A stretch of 58,539 nucleotides of DNA from Stenotrophomonas beteli (GTDB lineage: Bacteria > Pseudomonadota > Gammaproteobacteria > Xanthomonadales > Xanthomonadaceae). Made by a program: the position numbers and the translations under genes. The notes under the pieces are model-generated. The model was not told where the DNA came from, did not search any database, and saw only the letters and a program-made list of their open reading frames with translations. Position 1 is the stretch's first letter; the number at the start of each line of letters is the position of its first letter. The stretch lies in assembly GCF_001431665.1 (NCBI RefSeq), contig NZ_LLXV01000058.1, positions 1-58,539 of the forward strand, read 5' to 3'. Positions 7,170 to 17,217 of the stretch are shown piece by piece.

Positions 7170-10028
7170 GTGCCAAGAGATTGTCATTTGTCCACGCATG
7201 TTGAACCGGCGGAAGAGGCACCACACGAGGCCGTGCTGAGCACGGCGCTGGTGCGCGCATTGCATGGGCTGTTGCCCGATCCGGCCGTGGTCCGGGTCGG
7301 CTGGGACGATCCGCAGCTGGGCAGCGGCGAAGCCGGCTGGCCGCCCATTGCCGCGGCCGCAGGCGCCGCGATCCGGGCAGGCGACGACGGCAGCCACGGC
7401 TGGGTGCACGATGGCGCGCGCCTACGCTTGTCGGTGGAGGGCGCGGCACCTTCCGCAGCATGGTGGGGGCTGGCCCGGCAGGCCATGGAGCTGGCCCTGC
7501 AGCGGGGCCGCCAGGCCGGCCAGATCAAGGCGCTGGAAGAGGCCGAGCGCCTGCAGCAGGCGCTGTTCCAGATCGCCGACCTGGCCGGTGCCGACCTGGA
7601 AATGGCCGAGATGCTGCGCCATGTGCACGGCGTGCTGGGCACGCTGATGTACGCGGAGAACTGCTACATCGTCGAGTACGACGACGCACGCGACCAGATC
7701 CGCTTCCTGTATTTCGCAGACCAGGTGGATGACTTCGTGGCTGATCCCTCGCAGAGCCACGACGCCAGCGAGATGCCGCGCAGCCTGACAGTGGCGCTGT
7801 TGCGCCATGGCAAGCCGCTCAGTGGCCCTTCGCGTGAGCTGCTGGCCCGCGTGGTCGAGCAGGAGCACGATCCGCAGCGGGGGCCGGAGAGCCTGGACTG
7901 GCTGGGCGTACCGATGCTGCGCGACGGCCGGGTGTGCGGCGCCATCGTGGTGCAGAGCTATGAACGGGGGGCCCGCTATGGTGAAGCCGAGCGTGCCCTG
8001 CTGGGCTTCGTTGCCCAGCACGTGCAGACCGCAATGGACCGGCGCCAGGCCCAGGTGCGCCTGGAGCAGCAGGTGGAGCGGCGCACGCAGGAACTGCAGC
8101 GCGCCAACCGCAGCCTGCAGGACGAAGTGGCCGAGCGCCGCCGCGCCGAGCAGTTGCAGACCGCGCTGTACAACATCGCCGAAATGGCGATGTCGGCCGA
8201 CAGCCTGGCCCAGTTCTACGGCCAGGTGCATGGCGTGGTCGGGCGCCTGCTCGACGCCCGCAACTTCTACATCGCGCTGGTCAATGCCGCCGGCAATGGG
8301 CTGGACTTCGTCTACTCGGTGGATGAACACAACGCCAGCCGGGCACCGCGCCCGTTCAGCCGCGGGCTGACCGAATACGTGGTGCGCAACCGGCGGCCGT
8401 TGCTGGCCTCGCGCGCGCAGATCGATGCACTGCTGGCCGCTGGCGAGGTGCGGGAACACGGCGCGCGCTCGCACTGCTGGCTGGGCGTGCCGCTGCTGCG
8501 CGACGACGAGGTGGTCGGTGCGATCGTGGTGCAGAGCTACAGCAGGAACAGCACCTTCAGCGTGCACGACCAGCGCCTGTTGACGTTCGTGGCGCACAAC
8601 ATCGGTACCGGGCTGGCCCGCCAGCGCGACCAGCAGCGGCTGCGTTCGGCGCATGCCGAGCTTGAGAAGCGCGTGGAAGAGCGCACCCGCGAGCTGGCCG
8701 AGGTCAACGAGAAGCTGCTCGGCCAGATTGGCGAGCGCCTGCGCGCGGAACAGCGGCTGACCCACCAGGCGATGCACGACGCGTTGACCGGGCTGCCCAA
8801 CCGACTGCATCTGCTGGATCGGCTGCAGGACGCACTGGCGCTGGCCCGGCGCGAGGGTGGGCCGGTGTTCGCCGTGCTGTTCCTCGATCTGGACCGCTTC
8901 AAGCTGGTCAACGACAGCATCGGCCATGCCGCGGGCGACCGCATGCTGGTGGAAGTGGCCAAGCGCATCGTATCGATGGCGGGTACCGGCGACGTGGTGG
9001 CGCGGCTGGGCGGCGACGAGTTCGCGGTGCTGCTGCAATGCCCGCAGGGCCTGGCACAGGCGTTGGACTTCGGCCAGCGGTTGCTGCTGGCCCTGCAGGA
9101 ATCGATGTGGATCGCCGGGCGCGAACTGTTCCCGTCCGGAAGCCTTGGCATTGCCTTGTGGAACCCGCGCTACCGCACCGGCGAGGAGCTGCTGCGCGAT
9201 GCCGATGCGGCGATGTACCGGGCCAAGGCGCAGGGCCATGATCGCTGCGCGATCTTCGATGAGGACATCCGCGAGCAGGCCATGCGCAGCCTCGACCTGG
9301 AGGCGGATCTGCGCCGAGCCATCAACAACCGCGACTTCGTGCCGTTCTACCAGCCGATCGTGCGCCTGAGCGACGGCGAGGTGGTCGGCCACGAAGCGCT
9401 GCTGCGCTGGCAGCATGAGCGGCGCGGCCTGCTGCTGCCCGGCGCGTTCCTTGAACTGGGCGAGGAGAGTGGCCTGATCGAGCAGGTTGACTGGCTGATC
9501 TACGAGCAGGTCATCGCCGGCCTGGCTGAAGGCGGGCAGGGCTACGTCTCGGTGAACGTATCGCCGCGCCATTTCCGTTCGGCCGGTTTCAGCACCCGCC
9601 TGTTCGGCCTGCTTGATGCCTGCGGCGCCGACCCGCGCCGGCTGCGGCTGGAGATCACCGAGGTGGCGCTGCTGGACGATGGCCCGCACACGCTACGCAT
9701 CCTGCAGGGCCTGCGCGAGCGTGGCATCCAGGTGCAGCTGGACGATTTCGGTACCGGCTTCTCGGCGCTGTCCTACCTGCACCGTTTCCCTATCAGCACG
9801 TTGAAGATCGACCAGAGCTTCATTGCCGGGCTGCACGGCAATGAAGTGCACAGCACGCGCGCGCTGGTTGAAGGTGTACTGTCGCTGGCGCGCACGCTGG
9901 GCATTGAAACCATCGGCGAAGGCATCGAAACCGAAGCGCAGCGGCAGGCCCTGCGCGAACTCGGCTGCGACTACGGGCAGGGCTACCTGCTGGGCCGGCC
10001 CGCGCCGTGGGCGCACGCGGCCGCCTGA
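7170..10028 (+). CDS. GAF-GAF-GGDEF-EAL cyclic-di-GMP enzyme
   Basis: A large soluble signalling protein of about 952 residues. Two tandem GAF-like sensor domains (the repeated landmark is WLGVPxLRD followed by GAIVVQSY) are each followed by a predicted coiled coil rich in Glu and Arg. Then come a GGDEF domain with intact RLGGDEF (614-618) and an EAL domain with intact HEALLRW (742-744), NVSPRHF, EITE, DDFGTGFSAL and KIDQSFI. Both catalytic motifs look functional; the RxxD inhibitory site before GGDEF is absent. The start is uncertain: GTG at 7170 has GGGAGGTG upstream, TTG at 7188 is an alternative, and the frame stays open to an ATG at 7017. It is transcribed away from the sigma/anti-sigma pair. 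Confidence 0.85.
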   Translation: MPRDCHLSTHVEPAEEAPHEAVLSTALVRALHGLLPDPAVVRVGWDDPQLGSGEAGWPPIAAAAGAAIRAGDDGSHGWVHDGARLRLSVEGAAPSAAWWGLARQAMELALQRGRQAGQIKALEEAERLQQALFQIADLAGADLEMAEMLRHVHGVLGTLMYAENCYIVEYDDARDQIRFLYFADQVDDFVADPSQSHDASEMPRSLTVALLRHGKPLSGPSRELLARVVEQEHDPQRGPESLDWLGVPMLRDGRVCGAIVVQSYERGARYGEAERALLGFVAQHVQTAMDRRQAQVRLEQQVERRTQELQRANRSLQDEVAERRRAEQLQTALYNIAEMAMSADSLAQFYGQVHGVVGRLLDARNFYIALVNAAGNGLDFVYSVDEHNASRAPRPFSRGLTEYVVRNRRPLLASRAQIDALLAAGEVREHGARSHCWLGVPLLRDDEVVGAIVVQSYSRNSTFSVHDQRLLTFVAHNIGTGLARQRDQQRLRSAHAELEKRVEERTRELAEVNEKLLGQIGERLRAEQRLTHQAMHDALTGLPNRLHLLDRLQDALALARREGGPVFAVLFLDLDRFKLVNDSIGHAAGDRMLVEVAKRIVSMAGTGDVVARLGGDEFAVLLQCPQGLAQALDFGQRLLLALQESMWIAGRELFPSGSLGIALWNPRYRTGEELLRDADAAMYRAKAQGHDRCAIFDEDIREQAMRSLDLEADLRRAINNRDFVPFYQPIVRLSDGEVVGHEALLRWQHERRGLLLPGAFLELGEESGLIEQVDWLIYEQVIAGLAEGGQGYVSVNVSPRHFRSAGFSTRLFGLLDACGADPRRLRLEITEVALLDDGPHTLRILQGLRERGIQVQLDDFGTGFSALSYLHRFPISTLKIDQSFIAGLHGNEVHSTRALVEGVLSLARTLGIETIGEGIETEAQRQALRELGCDYGQGYLLGRPAPWAHAAA

Positions 10029-10047
10029 GCGAACGCGTGCTACGGCC

Positions 10048-10641
10048 TCAACGCAGGGCGGCGCGGCGCTTCTCGTCGATCCACTTGGACGCCTGGGCCG
10101 GCTGGTAATTGCGCATCCAGGCCAGCATCGCGTCGATGTCCGAGCCGTACCACAGGTCCTGGCGCTGGTCCGGGTGCAGGAAGCGCTCTTCCACCATGCG
10201 ATCGATCATGCCGATCAGCGGCGCGTAGAAGCCGTCCACATCGAGGAAGGCGCACGGCTTGTTGCCGATGCCCAGCTGGCGCCAGGTCAGCATCTCGAAG
10301 ATCTCTTCCAGGGTGCCGAAGCCGCCGGGCAGGGCGACGAAGCCATCGGCCAGGTCGAACATGCGCGACTTGCGCTCATGCATCGAGCCGACGATCTCCA
10401 GCTCGGTCAGGCCGCGATGGGCCACTTCCCAGTCGGCCAGCTGGCGCGGAATCACGCCGGTCACTTCGCCGCCAGCAGCGAGTACGGCATTGGCCACGGT
10501 ACCCATCAGGCCGACGTTGCCGCCGCCGTACACCAGGCGCAGGCCGTCGCGGGCGATACGGTCGCCCAGCGCAATGGCGCGTTCGGTGTAGGCCGGCTTG
10601 CTGCCAGCGTTGGAGCCGCAGTACACACAGATCGATTTCAT
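10048..10641 (-). CDS. LOG-family nucleotide phosphoribohydrolase
   Basis: A 197-residue Rossmann-fold protein of the LOG / TIGR00730 family, which releases the base from nucleoside 5'-monophosphates (cytokinin-activating type). Seen directly are ICVYCGSNAG at the N-terminus, the nucleotide motif YGGGNVGLMG, and the family signature PGGFGTLEE preceded by ERKSRMFDLADGFVALPG. Start at 10641 (MKSICVYCGS), with AGGAATATCC upstream. In bacteria outside plants its physiological substrate is uncertain. It converges with the GGDEF-EAL gene. Confidence 0.85.
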   Translation of the reverse strand: MKSICVYCGSNAGSKPAYTERAIALGDRIARDGLRLVYGGGNVGLMGTVANAVLAAGGEVTGVIPRQLADWEVAHRGLTELEIVGSMHERKSRMFDLADGFVALPGGFGTLEEIFEMLTWRQLGIGNKPCAFLDVDGFYAPLIGMIDRMVEERFLHPDQRQDLWYGSDIDAMLAWMRNYQPAQASKWIDEKRRAALR

Positions 10642-10773
10642 GGATATTCCTGTTTCTTGCCGGAAACGAAAACGCCCCGCCGGCAACCGGGTCAGCGGTT
10701 GCGGGCGGGGTGTGTCGGGATTATGGGGCCTTGGGCGGGGTTGTGCCCAACTGCGCGCTGTCCGTCGGGCCCG

Positions 10774-10799
10774 GTAGCGTCGAGCGTGCTCGACGCTAC
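10774..10799. repeat. SMAG palindrome
   Basis: A perfect palindrome of two 12-bp arms (GTAGCGTCGAGC and its complement) around a GT centre, just after the stop of the aminotransferase gene at 10803. Confidence 0.75.
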
Positions 10800-10802
10800 A
10801 GG

Positions 10803-12299
10803 TTACGCGGCTGCGGCCTGCTCGCGGCGCGGGCCTTCACGCAGGGCGCGGCCGACCATGCCCACCAGCAGGTCCAGCTCCTCGCTGTCCATGCCGAAAT
10901 GCGGGGTGAAGCGCAGCGAGTTCTCGCCACCGTGGATCACGTTGATGCCGTGCTGGCGCAGCCATTCCTCGGTGGAATGGGCGCCGTAACACTTGAACTG
11001 CGGGGCCAGCTCGCAGGAGAACAGCAGGCCGGTGCCCTGCACCTTGGTGATCAGGCCGCCCAGTTCGCTCTTGAGCTGTTCCAGCTTGCGCACCGCTTCG
11101 GCACCGCGTTCGGCGATGTTGGCACGCACCTGCGGCGTCAGCTGCGCCAGAGTGGCACAGGCCACGTCCAGCGCGCGTGGGTTGCTGGTCATGGTGTTGC
11201 CGTAGATGCCCTTGCGGTACAGCTGCGCGGCGTGCTCGGTCACCGCCAGCACCGACAACGGGTACTGCGCGGCGTTGAGCGCCTTGGAGTAGGTCTCCAT
11301 GTCCGGCGGATCCAGGCCTTCGAAGCCCGGGTAATCGACCACCGACAGCACGCCATGCGCGCGCAGGCCAGCCTGGATCGAGTCCAGCAGCAGCAGGCTG
11401 CCGTGCGCACGGGTCAGCTCACGGGCCACGGCATAGAAGGACGGCGGCACCGAACGGCCTGGGTCGCCTTCGCCCATCACTGGCTCCAGGAACACCGCTT
11501 CGATGAACCACTGGTTGCGCGCGGCGTCCTCGAACACCTTGCGCAGGCCGGCCTCGTCGTACGGCGCCACGGTGATCACCGAGTCCTCGCCACGGTAGCT
11601 GGCCAGGTGCTGCAGGTAGCTCTTGCGGCTGGAATCGGAGTAGAGGGCAGGGCGGTCGGTGCGGCCATGGAAGCTGCCCTTGACCACCACGCGCTTGATC
11701 GCGGCGCCGGCGTGGCGTGCGCCCGGGTCGGTCTGCAGCTTGGCATTGACGTCGGCGATGCGCGCGGCCAGGCCGACCGCCTCGGAGCCGGAATTGAGGC
11801 ACATGAAACGGGCGAACGGGCAGCCGCCACGGCGGTGGCCGATCTCGGCGCGCAGGGCGGTGATGAAGCGCTGCTGCGACAGGCTGGGGGTCATGATGTT
11901 GGCCATCACCTGCGGGCGCGACATCGCCTCCAGTACGGCATCCGGGGTATGCCCGAAGCCGAGCATGCCGTAGCCGCCAGCGTCGTACAGCACGGCACCC
12001 TTCAGGGTGACCACCCACGGGCCGCGCGCAGCGAGCGCCACGTACGGGGTCACTGCATCATCGGCGTAGAAATTGACGAAACCGTCCTGCATCGCATCGA
12101 TCTGCGCCTGTTCGTCCTGCGCCAGCAGCGGCCCCAGGTCGGCCTGCACGCGCGCGAATTCCTCGGCGGCGGCGTCCACGGCGGCAACAAGCTGCGGGTG
12201 GTTGGCGGACAGGGCGGTCAGCGTGGCATCGTCCAGGCCGGTGGTGAGACGGGTGCCGGGCTGGCTGCGCAGGGGGGCGAGGCGTTCGATGAAGCTCAT
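10803..12299 (-). CDS. Class III PLP-dependent aminotransferase, substrate unknown
   Basis: A 498-residue fold-type I enzyme. NSGSEAVGLAARIA matches the phosphate-binding region, KGSFHGRTD the segment stacking on the cofactor, LLLLDSIQAG replaces the usual DExQTG (the Asp that contacts the pyridine nitrogen is kept), and YSKALNAAQYPL holds the Schiff-base lysine. Near the C-terminus HGINVIHGGENSLRFTPHFG fits the class. An N-terminal extension of about 90 residues precedes the domain. Start at 12299 follows AGGAGATCTGCA, a clear ribosome site; the frame stays open far upstream only by chance. I cannot assign the amino donor. Confidence 0.8.
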   Translation of the reverse strand: MSFIERLAPLRSQPGTRLTTGLDDATLTALSANHPQLVAAVDAAAEEFARVQADLGPLLAQDEQAQIDAMQDGFVNFYADDAVTPYVALAARGPWVVTLKGAVLYDAGGYGMLGFGHTPDAVLEAMSRPQVMANIMTPSLSQQRFITALRAEIGHRRGGCPFARFMCLNSGSEAVGLAARIADVNAKLQTDPGARHAGAAIKRVVVKGSFHGRTDRPALYSDSSRKSYLQHLASYRGEDSVITVAPYDEAGLRKVFEDAARNQWFIEAVFLEPVMGEGDPGRSVPPSFYAVARELTRAHGSLLLLDSIQAGLRAHGVLSVVDYPGFEGLDPPDMETYSKALNAAQYPLSVLAVTEHAAQLYRKGIYGNTMTSNPRALDVACATLAQLTPQVRANIAERGAEAVRKLEQLKSELGGLITKVQGTGLLFSCELAPQFKCYGAHSTEEWLRQHGINVIHGGENSLRFTPHFGMDSEELDLLVGMVGRALREGPRREQAAAA

Positions 12300-12505
12300 T
12301 GCAGATCTCCTGAAACAATGGGTCGCACGGGTCTTCAAAAGCAAAACGCGCGTCATCACGCGCGCTTGGGGCAGGCTCGTGCAGCGGACTTCCAACTCGA
12401 TGCTAGCACTTGTTTTTTTGCGCGATAACCCCGCAGAAACCTGCTGCATAGCAGCATTTTGCGCGACGTTCGCCGCGAAGCGCGCTGGCTCGCAGACGCT
12501 GGACG

Positions 12506-12511
12506 TACAAT
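12506..12511 (+). promoter_or_regulatory. Predicted -10 box for queA
   Basis: TACAAT (5/6 match to TATAAT) lies 34 nt before the TTG start of queA. No good -35 is seen at the matching distance. The box overlaps an upstream in-frame ATG at 12510, which argues against using that ATG. Confidence 0.4.
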
Positions 12512-12545
12512 GCGCGCCATTGTCGACCTGTTGCCGCCCACTGCC

Positions 12546-13577
12546 TTGAAGAAGTCCGATTTCCACTACGACCTGCCGGCTGAACTGATCGCGCAGGCAC
12601 CCCTGGCCGAACGTTCCGCCAGCCGCCTGCTGCTGGTGCCGCCGGCGCCCGATGCCTTCACCGATCTGCAGGTGCGCGACCTGCCGTCGCTGCTGCAGCC
12701 GGGCGACCTGCTGGTGTTCAACGATACCCGGGTGATCCCGGCGCGCCTGTTCGGGCAGAAGGCCAGCGGCGGCCGCGTCGAGATCCTGATCGAGCGCCTG
12801 CTCGGCGGCCAGCAGGCACGTGCCCAGGTGGGCGCCAGCAAGTCGCCGAAGGCCGGCAGCCGCATCGCGCTCGATGCCGGTGGTGAAGCCGAGGTGCTGG
12901 GCCGCGATGGCGAGTTCTACGTGCTGCAGTTCCATGTGCCGGAATCGCTGGAACAGTGGCTGCTGCACGCCGGTCGCCTGCCGCTGCCGCCCTACATCCA
13001 GCGCGAGCCGGGCGTGGACGACCGCGAGCGCTACCAGACCGTGTTCGCGCGCGAAGTGGGCGCGGTGGCGGCGCCGACCGCCGGCCTGCATTTCGACGAA
13101 CCGCTGCTGGCCGCGCTGAAGGACAAGGGCGTGGAGTTCGGCCACGTCACCCTGCACGTGGGTGCCGGTACCTTCCAGCCGGTGCGTGCCGATGATCTGA
13201 AGGACCACGTGATGCACCGCGAGTGGCTGAACGTCGGCGCTGAACTGGTGCAGCAGGTACGCCGCACGCGCGCCGCCGGTGGCCGCGTGATTGGCGTCGG
13301 CACCACCGTGGTGCGCGCGCTGGAAAGCGCGATGCGCGATGGCGAGCTGCTGCCGTTCGCGGGGGAAACGCAGATCTTCATCACCCCTGGCTACCGCATC
13401 CGCAGCGTCGACGCCATGGTGACCAACTTCCATCTGCCGGAAAGCACCCTGCTGATGATGATCTCGGCCTTTGCCGGCAAGGAACGGGTGTTCGAGGCCT
13501 ACCGGCACGCGATCGAGCAGCGCTACCGCTTCTTCAGCTACGGCGATGCGATGCTGCTGTTCCCGCAGGCGGGGTAG
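12546..13577 (+). CDS. queA: S-adenosylmethionine:tRNA ribosyltransferase-isomerase
   Basis: Adds the ribosyl moiety of S-adenosylmethionine to preQ1 in the tRNA anticodon to make epoxyqueuosine. The 343 residues start at TTG, giving [16 protein letters not shown] after the initiator, which is the usual N-terminus. [32 protein letters not shown] and [13 protein letters not shown] are typical family motifs. An in-frame ATG at 12510 would add a 12-residue tail not seen in relatives. It lies directly upstream of tgt, the preceding step of the pathway. Confidence 0.9.
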   Translation: MKKSDFHYDLPAELIAQAPLAERSASRLLLVPPAPDAFTDLQVRDLPSLLQPGDLLVFNDTRVIPARLFGQKASGGRVEILIERLLGGQQARAQVGASKSPKAGSRIALDAGGEAEVLGRDGEFYVLQFHVPESLEQWLLHAGRLPLPPYIQREPGVDDRERYQTVFAREVGAVAAPTAGLHFDEPLLAALKDKGVEFGHVTLHVGAGTFQPVRADDLKDHVMHREWLNVGAELVQQVRRTRAAGGRVIGVGTTVVRALESAMRDGELLPFAGETQIFITPGYRIRSVDAMVTNFHLPESTLLMMISAFAGKERVFEAYRHAIEQRYRFFSYGDAMLLFPQAG

Positions 13578-13674
13578 GGAAGCCTGGGCGGGCAGGGCCC
13601 CCTGTGGGTGCGCACCTTGGTGCGCACGCCTTCTTGGGGGACAATAGGCAACTATTTGCCCCAATGACCGCTCC

Positions 13675-14805
13675 ATGTCCCGATTGCAGTTCCAGCTCCA
13701 GACCCGCGACGGCCGTGCCCGCCGTGGCCGCCTGACCTTCCCGCGCGGCACGGTGGAAACGCCGGCCTTCATGCCGGTGGGGACCTATGGCTCGGTCAAG
13801 GGCATCCTGCCGGACCAGGTGCGCGCGCTGGGCGCCGAGATCATTCTCGGCAACACCTTCCACCTGTACCTGCGCCCGGGCCTGGACATCATCGCCGACC
13901 ACGGCGGCCTGCACGGCTTCTGCCGCTGGGACGGCCCGATCCTGACCGACTCCGGCGGCTTCCAGGTGTTCTCGCTGGCCCACCGCCGCAAGATCACCGA
14001 GCAGGGCGTGACCTTCGCCTCGCCGACCGACGGCGCCCGCGTGTTCCTGGGCCCGGAGGAGAGCATGAAGATCCAGAAGGTGCTCGATTCGGACGTGGTG
14101 ATGATCTTCGACGAGTGCACCCCGTACCCGGCCACCGAGGATGTCGCCCGCCGTTCGATGGAGCTGAGCCTGCGCTGGGCCCAGCGCAGCCGCAACGCGC
14201 ATGACGAGCTGAGCAACGACGCGGCCCTGTTCGGCATCGTCCAGGGCGGCGTGCATACCGACCTGCGCAGCCGCTCGGCCGAGGCCCTGCAGGCGATCGG
14301 CTTCGACGGCTATGCCATCGGCGGCCTGGCCGTGGGCGAGCCGGAACACGAGCGCAACGCCATGCTCGACCACCTGGACCCGGAGCTGCCGGGCGACCGC
14401 CCGCGCTACCTGATGGGCGTGGGCCGGCCGGAGGACCTGGTGGAAGGCGTGGCCCGCGGCGTGGACATGTTCGACTGCGTGATGCCGACCCGTAATGCGC
14501 GCAACGGCCACTATTTCACCTCGTTCGGCACCGTTCGCATCCGCAACTCCCAGTACGCGCGCGACATGGACCCGATCGAGCCGGGTTGCGGCTGCGTGGC
14601 CTGCACCGGCGGCTACACCCGCTCCTACCTGCGCCACCTGGACCGCTGCAACGAGATGCTGGCGCCGATGCTGGGCACCCTGCACAACCTGTTCTATTAC
14701 GAAAAGCTCATGGCCGACATCCGGGCCGCGATCGAGGCGGGAACCTTCCTGGCCTTCCGCGAGTCCTTCTACGCGGCACGTGGGGCGGTGGCCCCGCCCC
14801 TGTAA
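13675..14805 (+). CDS. tgt: tRNA-guanine transglycosylase
   Basis: Exchanges guanine 34 for preQ1 in tRNAs with GUN anticodons. The 376 residues show [11 protein letters not shown] (general acid/base Asp), [22 protein letters not shown] (nucleophilic Asp), and the zinc site CGCVACTGG with the later His. Length and motifs match the bacterial homodimeric enzyme. It is preceded by queA by about 100 nt and followed by yajC-secD-secF, a gene order common in Proteobacteria, so a single long transcript is possible. Confidence 0.93.
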   Translation: MSRLQFQLQTRDGRARRGRLTFPRGTVETPAFMPVGTYGSVKGILPDQVRALGAEIILGNTFHLYLRPGLDIIADHGGLHGFCRWDGPILTDSGGFQVFSLAHRRKITEQGVTFASPTDGARVFLGPEESMKIQKVLDSDVVMIFDECTPYPATEDVARRSMELSLRWAQRSRNAHDELSNDAALFGIVQGGVHTDLRSRSAEALQAIGFDGYAIGGLAVGEPEHERNAMLDHLDPELPGDRPRYLMGVGRPEDLVEGVARGVDMFDCVMPTRNARNGHYFTSFGTVRIRNSQYARDMDPIEPGCGCVACTGGYTRSYLRHLDRCNEMLAPMLGTLHNLFYYEKLMADIRAAIEAGTFLAFRESFYAARGAVAPPL

Positions 14806-14938
14806 CCCGGACGCCCCCTGCCGAACGGCCCAAGGACGAACGCCTGGGGCCGTGGCATACTTCAAGGCTGACCCAGATCCGCGGTCGACACCCCCGCCCC
14901 TGAAGGGACGGGAGCGCCGCCCAACCAAAGGACCAACG

Positions 14939-15283
14939 ATGAACCTGCTTGCCTTCCTGATTCCCGCCGCCCACGCCCAGGCCGCCGGCGGCCAACCGCA
15001 GGGCATGGGCCTGACCACGCTGCTGTTCCCGATCATCCTGATCGCCATCATGTACTTCCTGATGATCCGCCCGCAGATGAAGCGGCAGAAGGAGCACAAG
15101 GCCATGCTGGAGAAGATCAAGCGTGGCGACGAAGTGCTGACCAACGGCGGCATCGCCGGCGTCGTCACCGACATCGGCGACAACTTCATCACCATCGAAG
15201 TGGCCGACAACGTGCGCATCCGCGTGCAGAAGGGCGCTGTCGGCAACGTGCTGCCGGCCGGCACCCTGAAGTCGGCCCAGTAA
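14939..15283 (+). CDS. yajC: Preprotein translocase subunit YajC
   Basis: A small accessory membrane protein of the SecDF-YajC complex, 114 residues. One membrane segment near residues 24-42 (TTLLFPIILIAIMYFLMI) is followed by RPQMKRQKEHK and a cytoplasmic domain with GDEVLTNGGIAG and NVRIRVQKGAV. The ATG at 14939 is preceded by CCAACCAAAGGACC, with AAAGGA as ribosome site. About 130 nt separate it from tgt and about 60 nt from secD. Confidence 0.92.
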   Translation: MNLLAFLIPAAHAQAAGGQPQGMGLTTLLFPIILIAIMYFLMIRPQMKRQKEHKAMLEKIKRGDEVLTNGGIAGVVTDIGDNFITIEVADNVRIRVQKGAVGNVLPAGTLKSAQ

Positions 15284-15344
15284 GCCACTCCCTTTCCGAT
15301 GCACAACCGCGGCGCCGGGGATGGCGCCGCGCGGGACCCAAGCA

Positions 15345-17201
15345 ATGCTCGAATTTCCACGCTGGAAGTACGTCGTCATCCTGATCGTACTGGCGCTCAG
15401 CGCGCTGTACGCGCTGCCCAACATCTACCAGAAGGACCCGGCCATCCAGATCACCGCCAACCGTGGCGGCCAGATCGACGATGCGCTGCGGGACCGTGTG
15501 CTGGCCGACCTGAAAAAGGCCGGCATCGCCACCATCGGTGCCGAAAAGGAAGGGGAAAGCCTGATCGTCCGCCTGCCGGACCTCAAGGCGCAGTCCGCAG
15601 CCAGCGATGCGCTGCGTGACACCGTCGGTGAAAAGTACACCGTGGCCCTGAACCTGGCCTCGACCGTGCCGGACTGGCTGGCCAATCTTGGCGGCCGCCC
15701 GATGGTGCTGGGCCTGGACCTGCAGGGTGGCGTGCACTTCGTGCTGCAGGTCGACCAGAAGGCTGCCCTGGACAAGCGCCTGGATGCCTACACTGAAGAC
15801 GTGCGCAGCACCCTGCGCGACGCCCGCATCGCCTACCAGTCGGTGGAGCGCCGCGCGGACAACAGCATCGTGGCCAACCTGAGCCCGTCCGCCGGTGACG
15901 ACGCCGCGCAGCGTGCCCGCGCCGCCCTGGTCAAGGCGCAGCCGACCCTCGGCTACGACGTCAGCGGCAGTCGCATCACGGTGACCGTGCCGGAAGCAGA
16001 GATCACGCAGATCGCCAACGGTGCCATCGAGCAGAACATCAATACCCTGCGCAACCGCGTGAACCAGCTCGGCGTGGCCGAGCCGATCATCCAGCGCCAG
16101 GGTGCCGACCGCGTGGTCGTGCAGCTGCCGGGCGTGCAGGACACCGCCGAAGCCAAGCGCATGATCGGTGCCACCGCCACCCTGGAATACCGCGCGGTGG
16201 TGGAAGGCAACGCACAGGACGCAATCAGCTCCGGCCGCATCCCGCCGGAAGCCAAGGTCTACCAGCGCCGTGACGGCGGTGGCCCGATCCTGCTGAACAA
16301 GCGCGTGATCGTCACTGGCGACCAGATGGTCGGCGCGCAGGCGGTGACCGATTCGAACAGTGGCTCCCCGGCCGTCAGCGTGACGCTGAACAACGTCGGT
16401 GGCCAGCGCATGTTCGACTTCACCAGCGCCAACGTGAACAAGCCGATGGCGGTGGTCTACACCGAGCGCGTGCCGACCGTGACTGTCGTCGACGGCCAGG
16501 AAGTGCGCGGCTTCAAGGTCAACGAGGAGGTGATCTCGGTGGCCAACATCAACGGCGTGTTCGGCAAGAACTTCCAGACCACCGGCCTGCAGAAGAAGGA
16601 AGCCGAGGACCTGGCCAAGCTGCTGAAGTCCGGTTCGCTGGCCGCGCCGATGGACTTCGTCGAAGAGCGCGTGGTCGGCCCGAGCCTGGGTGCCGAGAAC
16701 GTCAAGAACGGCATGCGCGCAGTGGTGTTCGCATTCCTGTTCACCCTGGTGTTCTTCAGCGTGTACTACCGCATGTTCGGCGTAATCACCTCGGCGGCGA
16801 TGCTGTTCAACCTGCTGATCGTGGTGGCAGTGATGTCGCTGTTCGGCGCGACCATGACCCTGCCGGGCTTCGCCGGCCTGGCGTTGTCGGTGGGCCTGTC
16901 GGTGGACGCCAACGTGCTGATCAACGAGCGTATCCGTGAAGAGCTGCGTGCCGGCGTGCCGGGCAAGACCGCGATCGTGACCGGTTACGAGCGTGCCTCC
17001 GGCACCATCCTCGACGCCAACCTGACCGGCCTGATCGTCGGTGTGGCGCTGTTCGCATTCGGTACCGGTCCGCTGAAGGGCTTCGCGCTGACCATGATCA
17101 TCGGTATTTTCGCCTCCATGTTCACCGCGATCACCGTGTCGCGTGCGCTGGCGACGCTGATCTACGGCCGCCGCAAGAAGCTCCAGAACGTGGCCATCTG
17201 A
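15345..17201 (+). CDS. secD: Protein translocase subunit SecD
   Basis: With SecF it uses the proton gradient to help pull proteins through SecYEG. The 618 residues have an N-terminal membrane helix (YVVILIVLALSALYALP), a large periplasmic domain with LGLDLQGGVHF, and a cluster of five helices at about 450-610 with GLALSVGLSVDANVLINERIREE. The start at 15345 (MLEFPRWKYVV) is chosen over an ATG at 15321 because it gives the common N-terminus; neither has a strong ribosome site. It precedes secF by 16 nt. Confidence 0.93.
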   Translation: MLEFPRWKYVVILIVLALSALYALPNIYQKDPAIQITANRGGQIDDALRDRVLADLKKAGIATIGAEKEGESLIVRLPDLKAQSAASDALRDTVGEKYTVALNLASTVPDWLANLGGRPMVLGLDLQGGVHFVLQVDQKAALDKRLDAYTEDVRSTLRDARIAYQSVERRADNSIVANLSPSAGDDAAQRARAALVKAQPTLGYDVSGSRITVTVPEAEITQIANGAIEQNINTLRNRVNQLGVAEPIIQRQGADRVVVQLPGVQDTAEAKRMIGATATLEYRAVVEGNAQDAISSGRIPPEAKVYQRRDGGGPILLNKRVIVTGDQMVGAQAVTDSNSGSPAVSVTLNNVGGQRMFDFTSANVNKPMAVVYTERVPTVTVVDGQEVRGFKVNEEVISVANINGVFGKNFQTTGLQKKEAEDLAKLLKSGSLAAPMDFVEERVVGPSLGAENVKNGMRAVVFAFLFTLVFFSVYYRMFGVITSAAMLFNLLIVVAVMSLFGATMTLPGFAGLALSVGLSVDANVLINERIREELRAGVPGKTAIVTGYERASGTILDANLTGLIVGVALFAFGTGPLKGFALTMIIGIFASMFTAITVSRALATLIYGRRKKLQNVAI

Positions 17202-17217
17202 CGGGACGACACGCACA

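Noticed and set aside
12300..13772. Upstream extension of the aminotransferase frame to 989 codons
   Set aside because: The extension is antisense to queA and the clear ribosome site sits at 12299.
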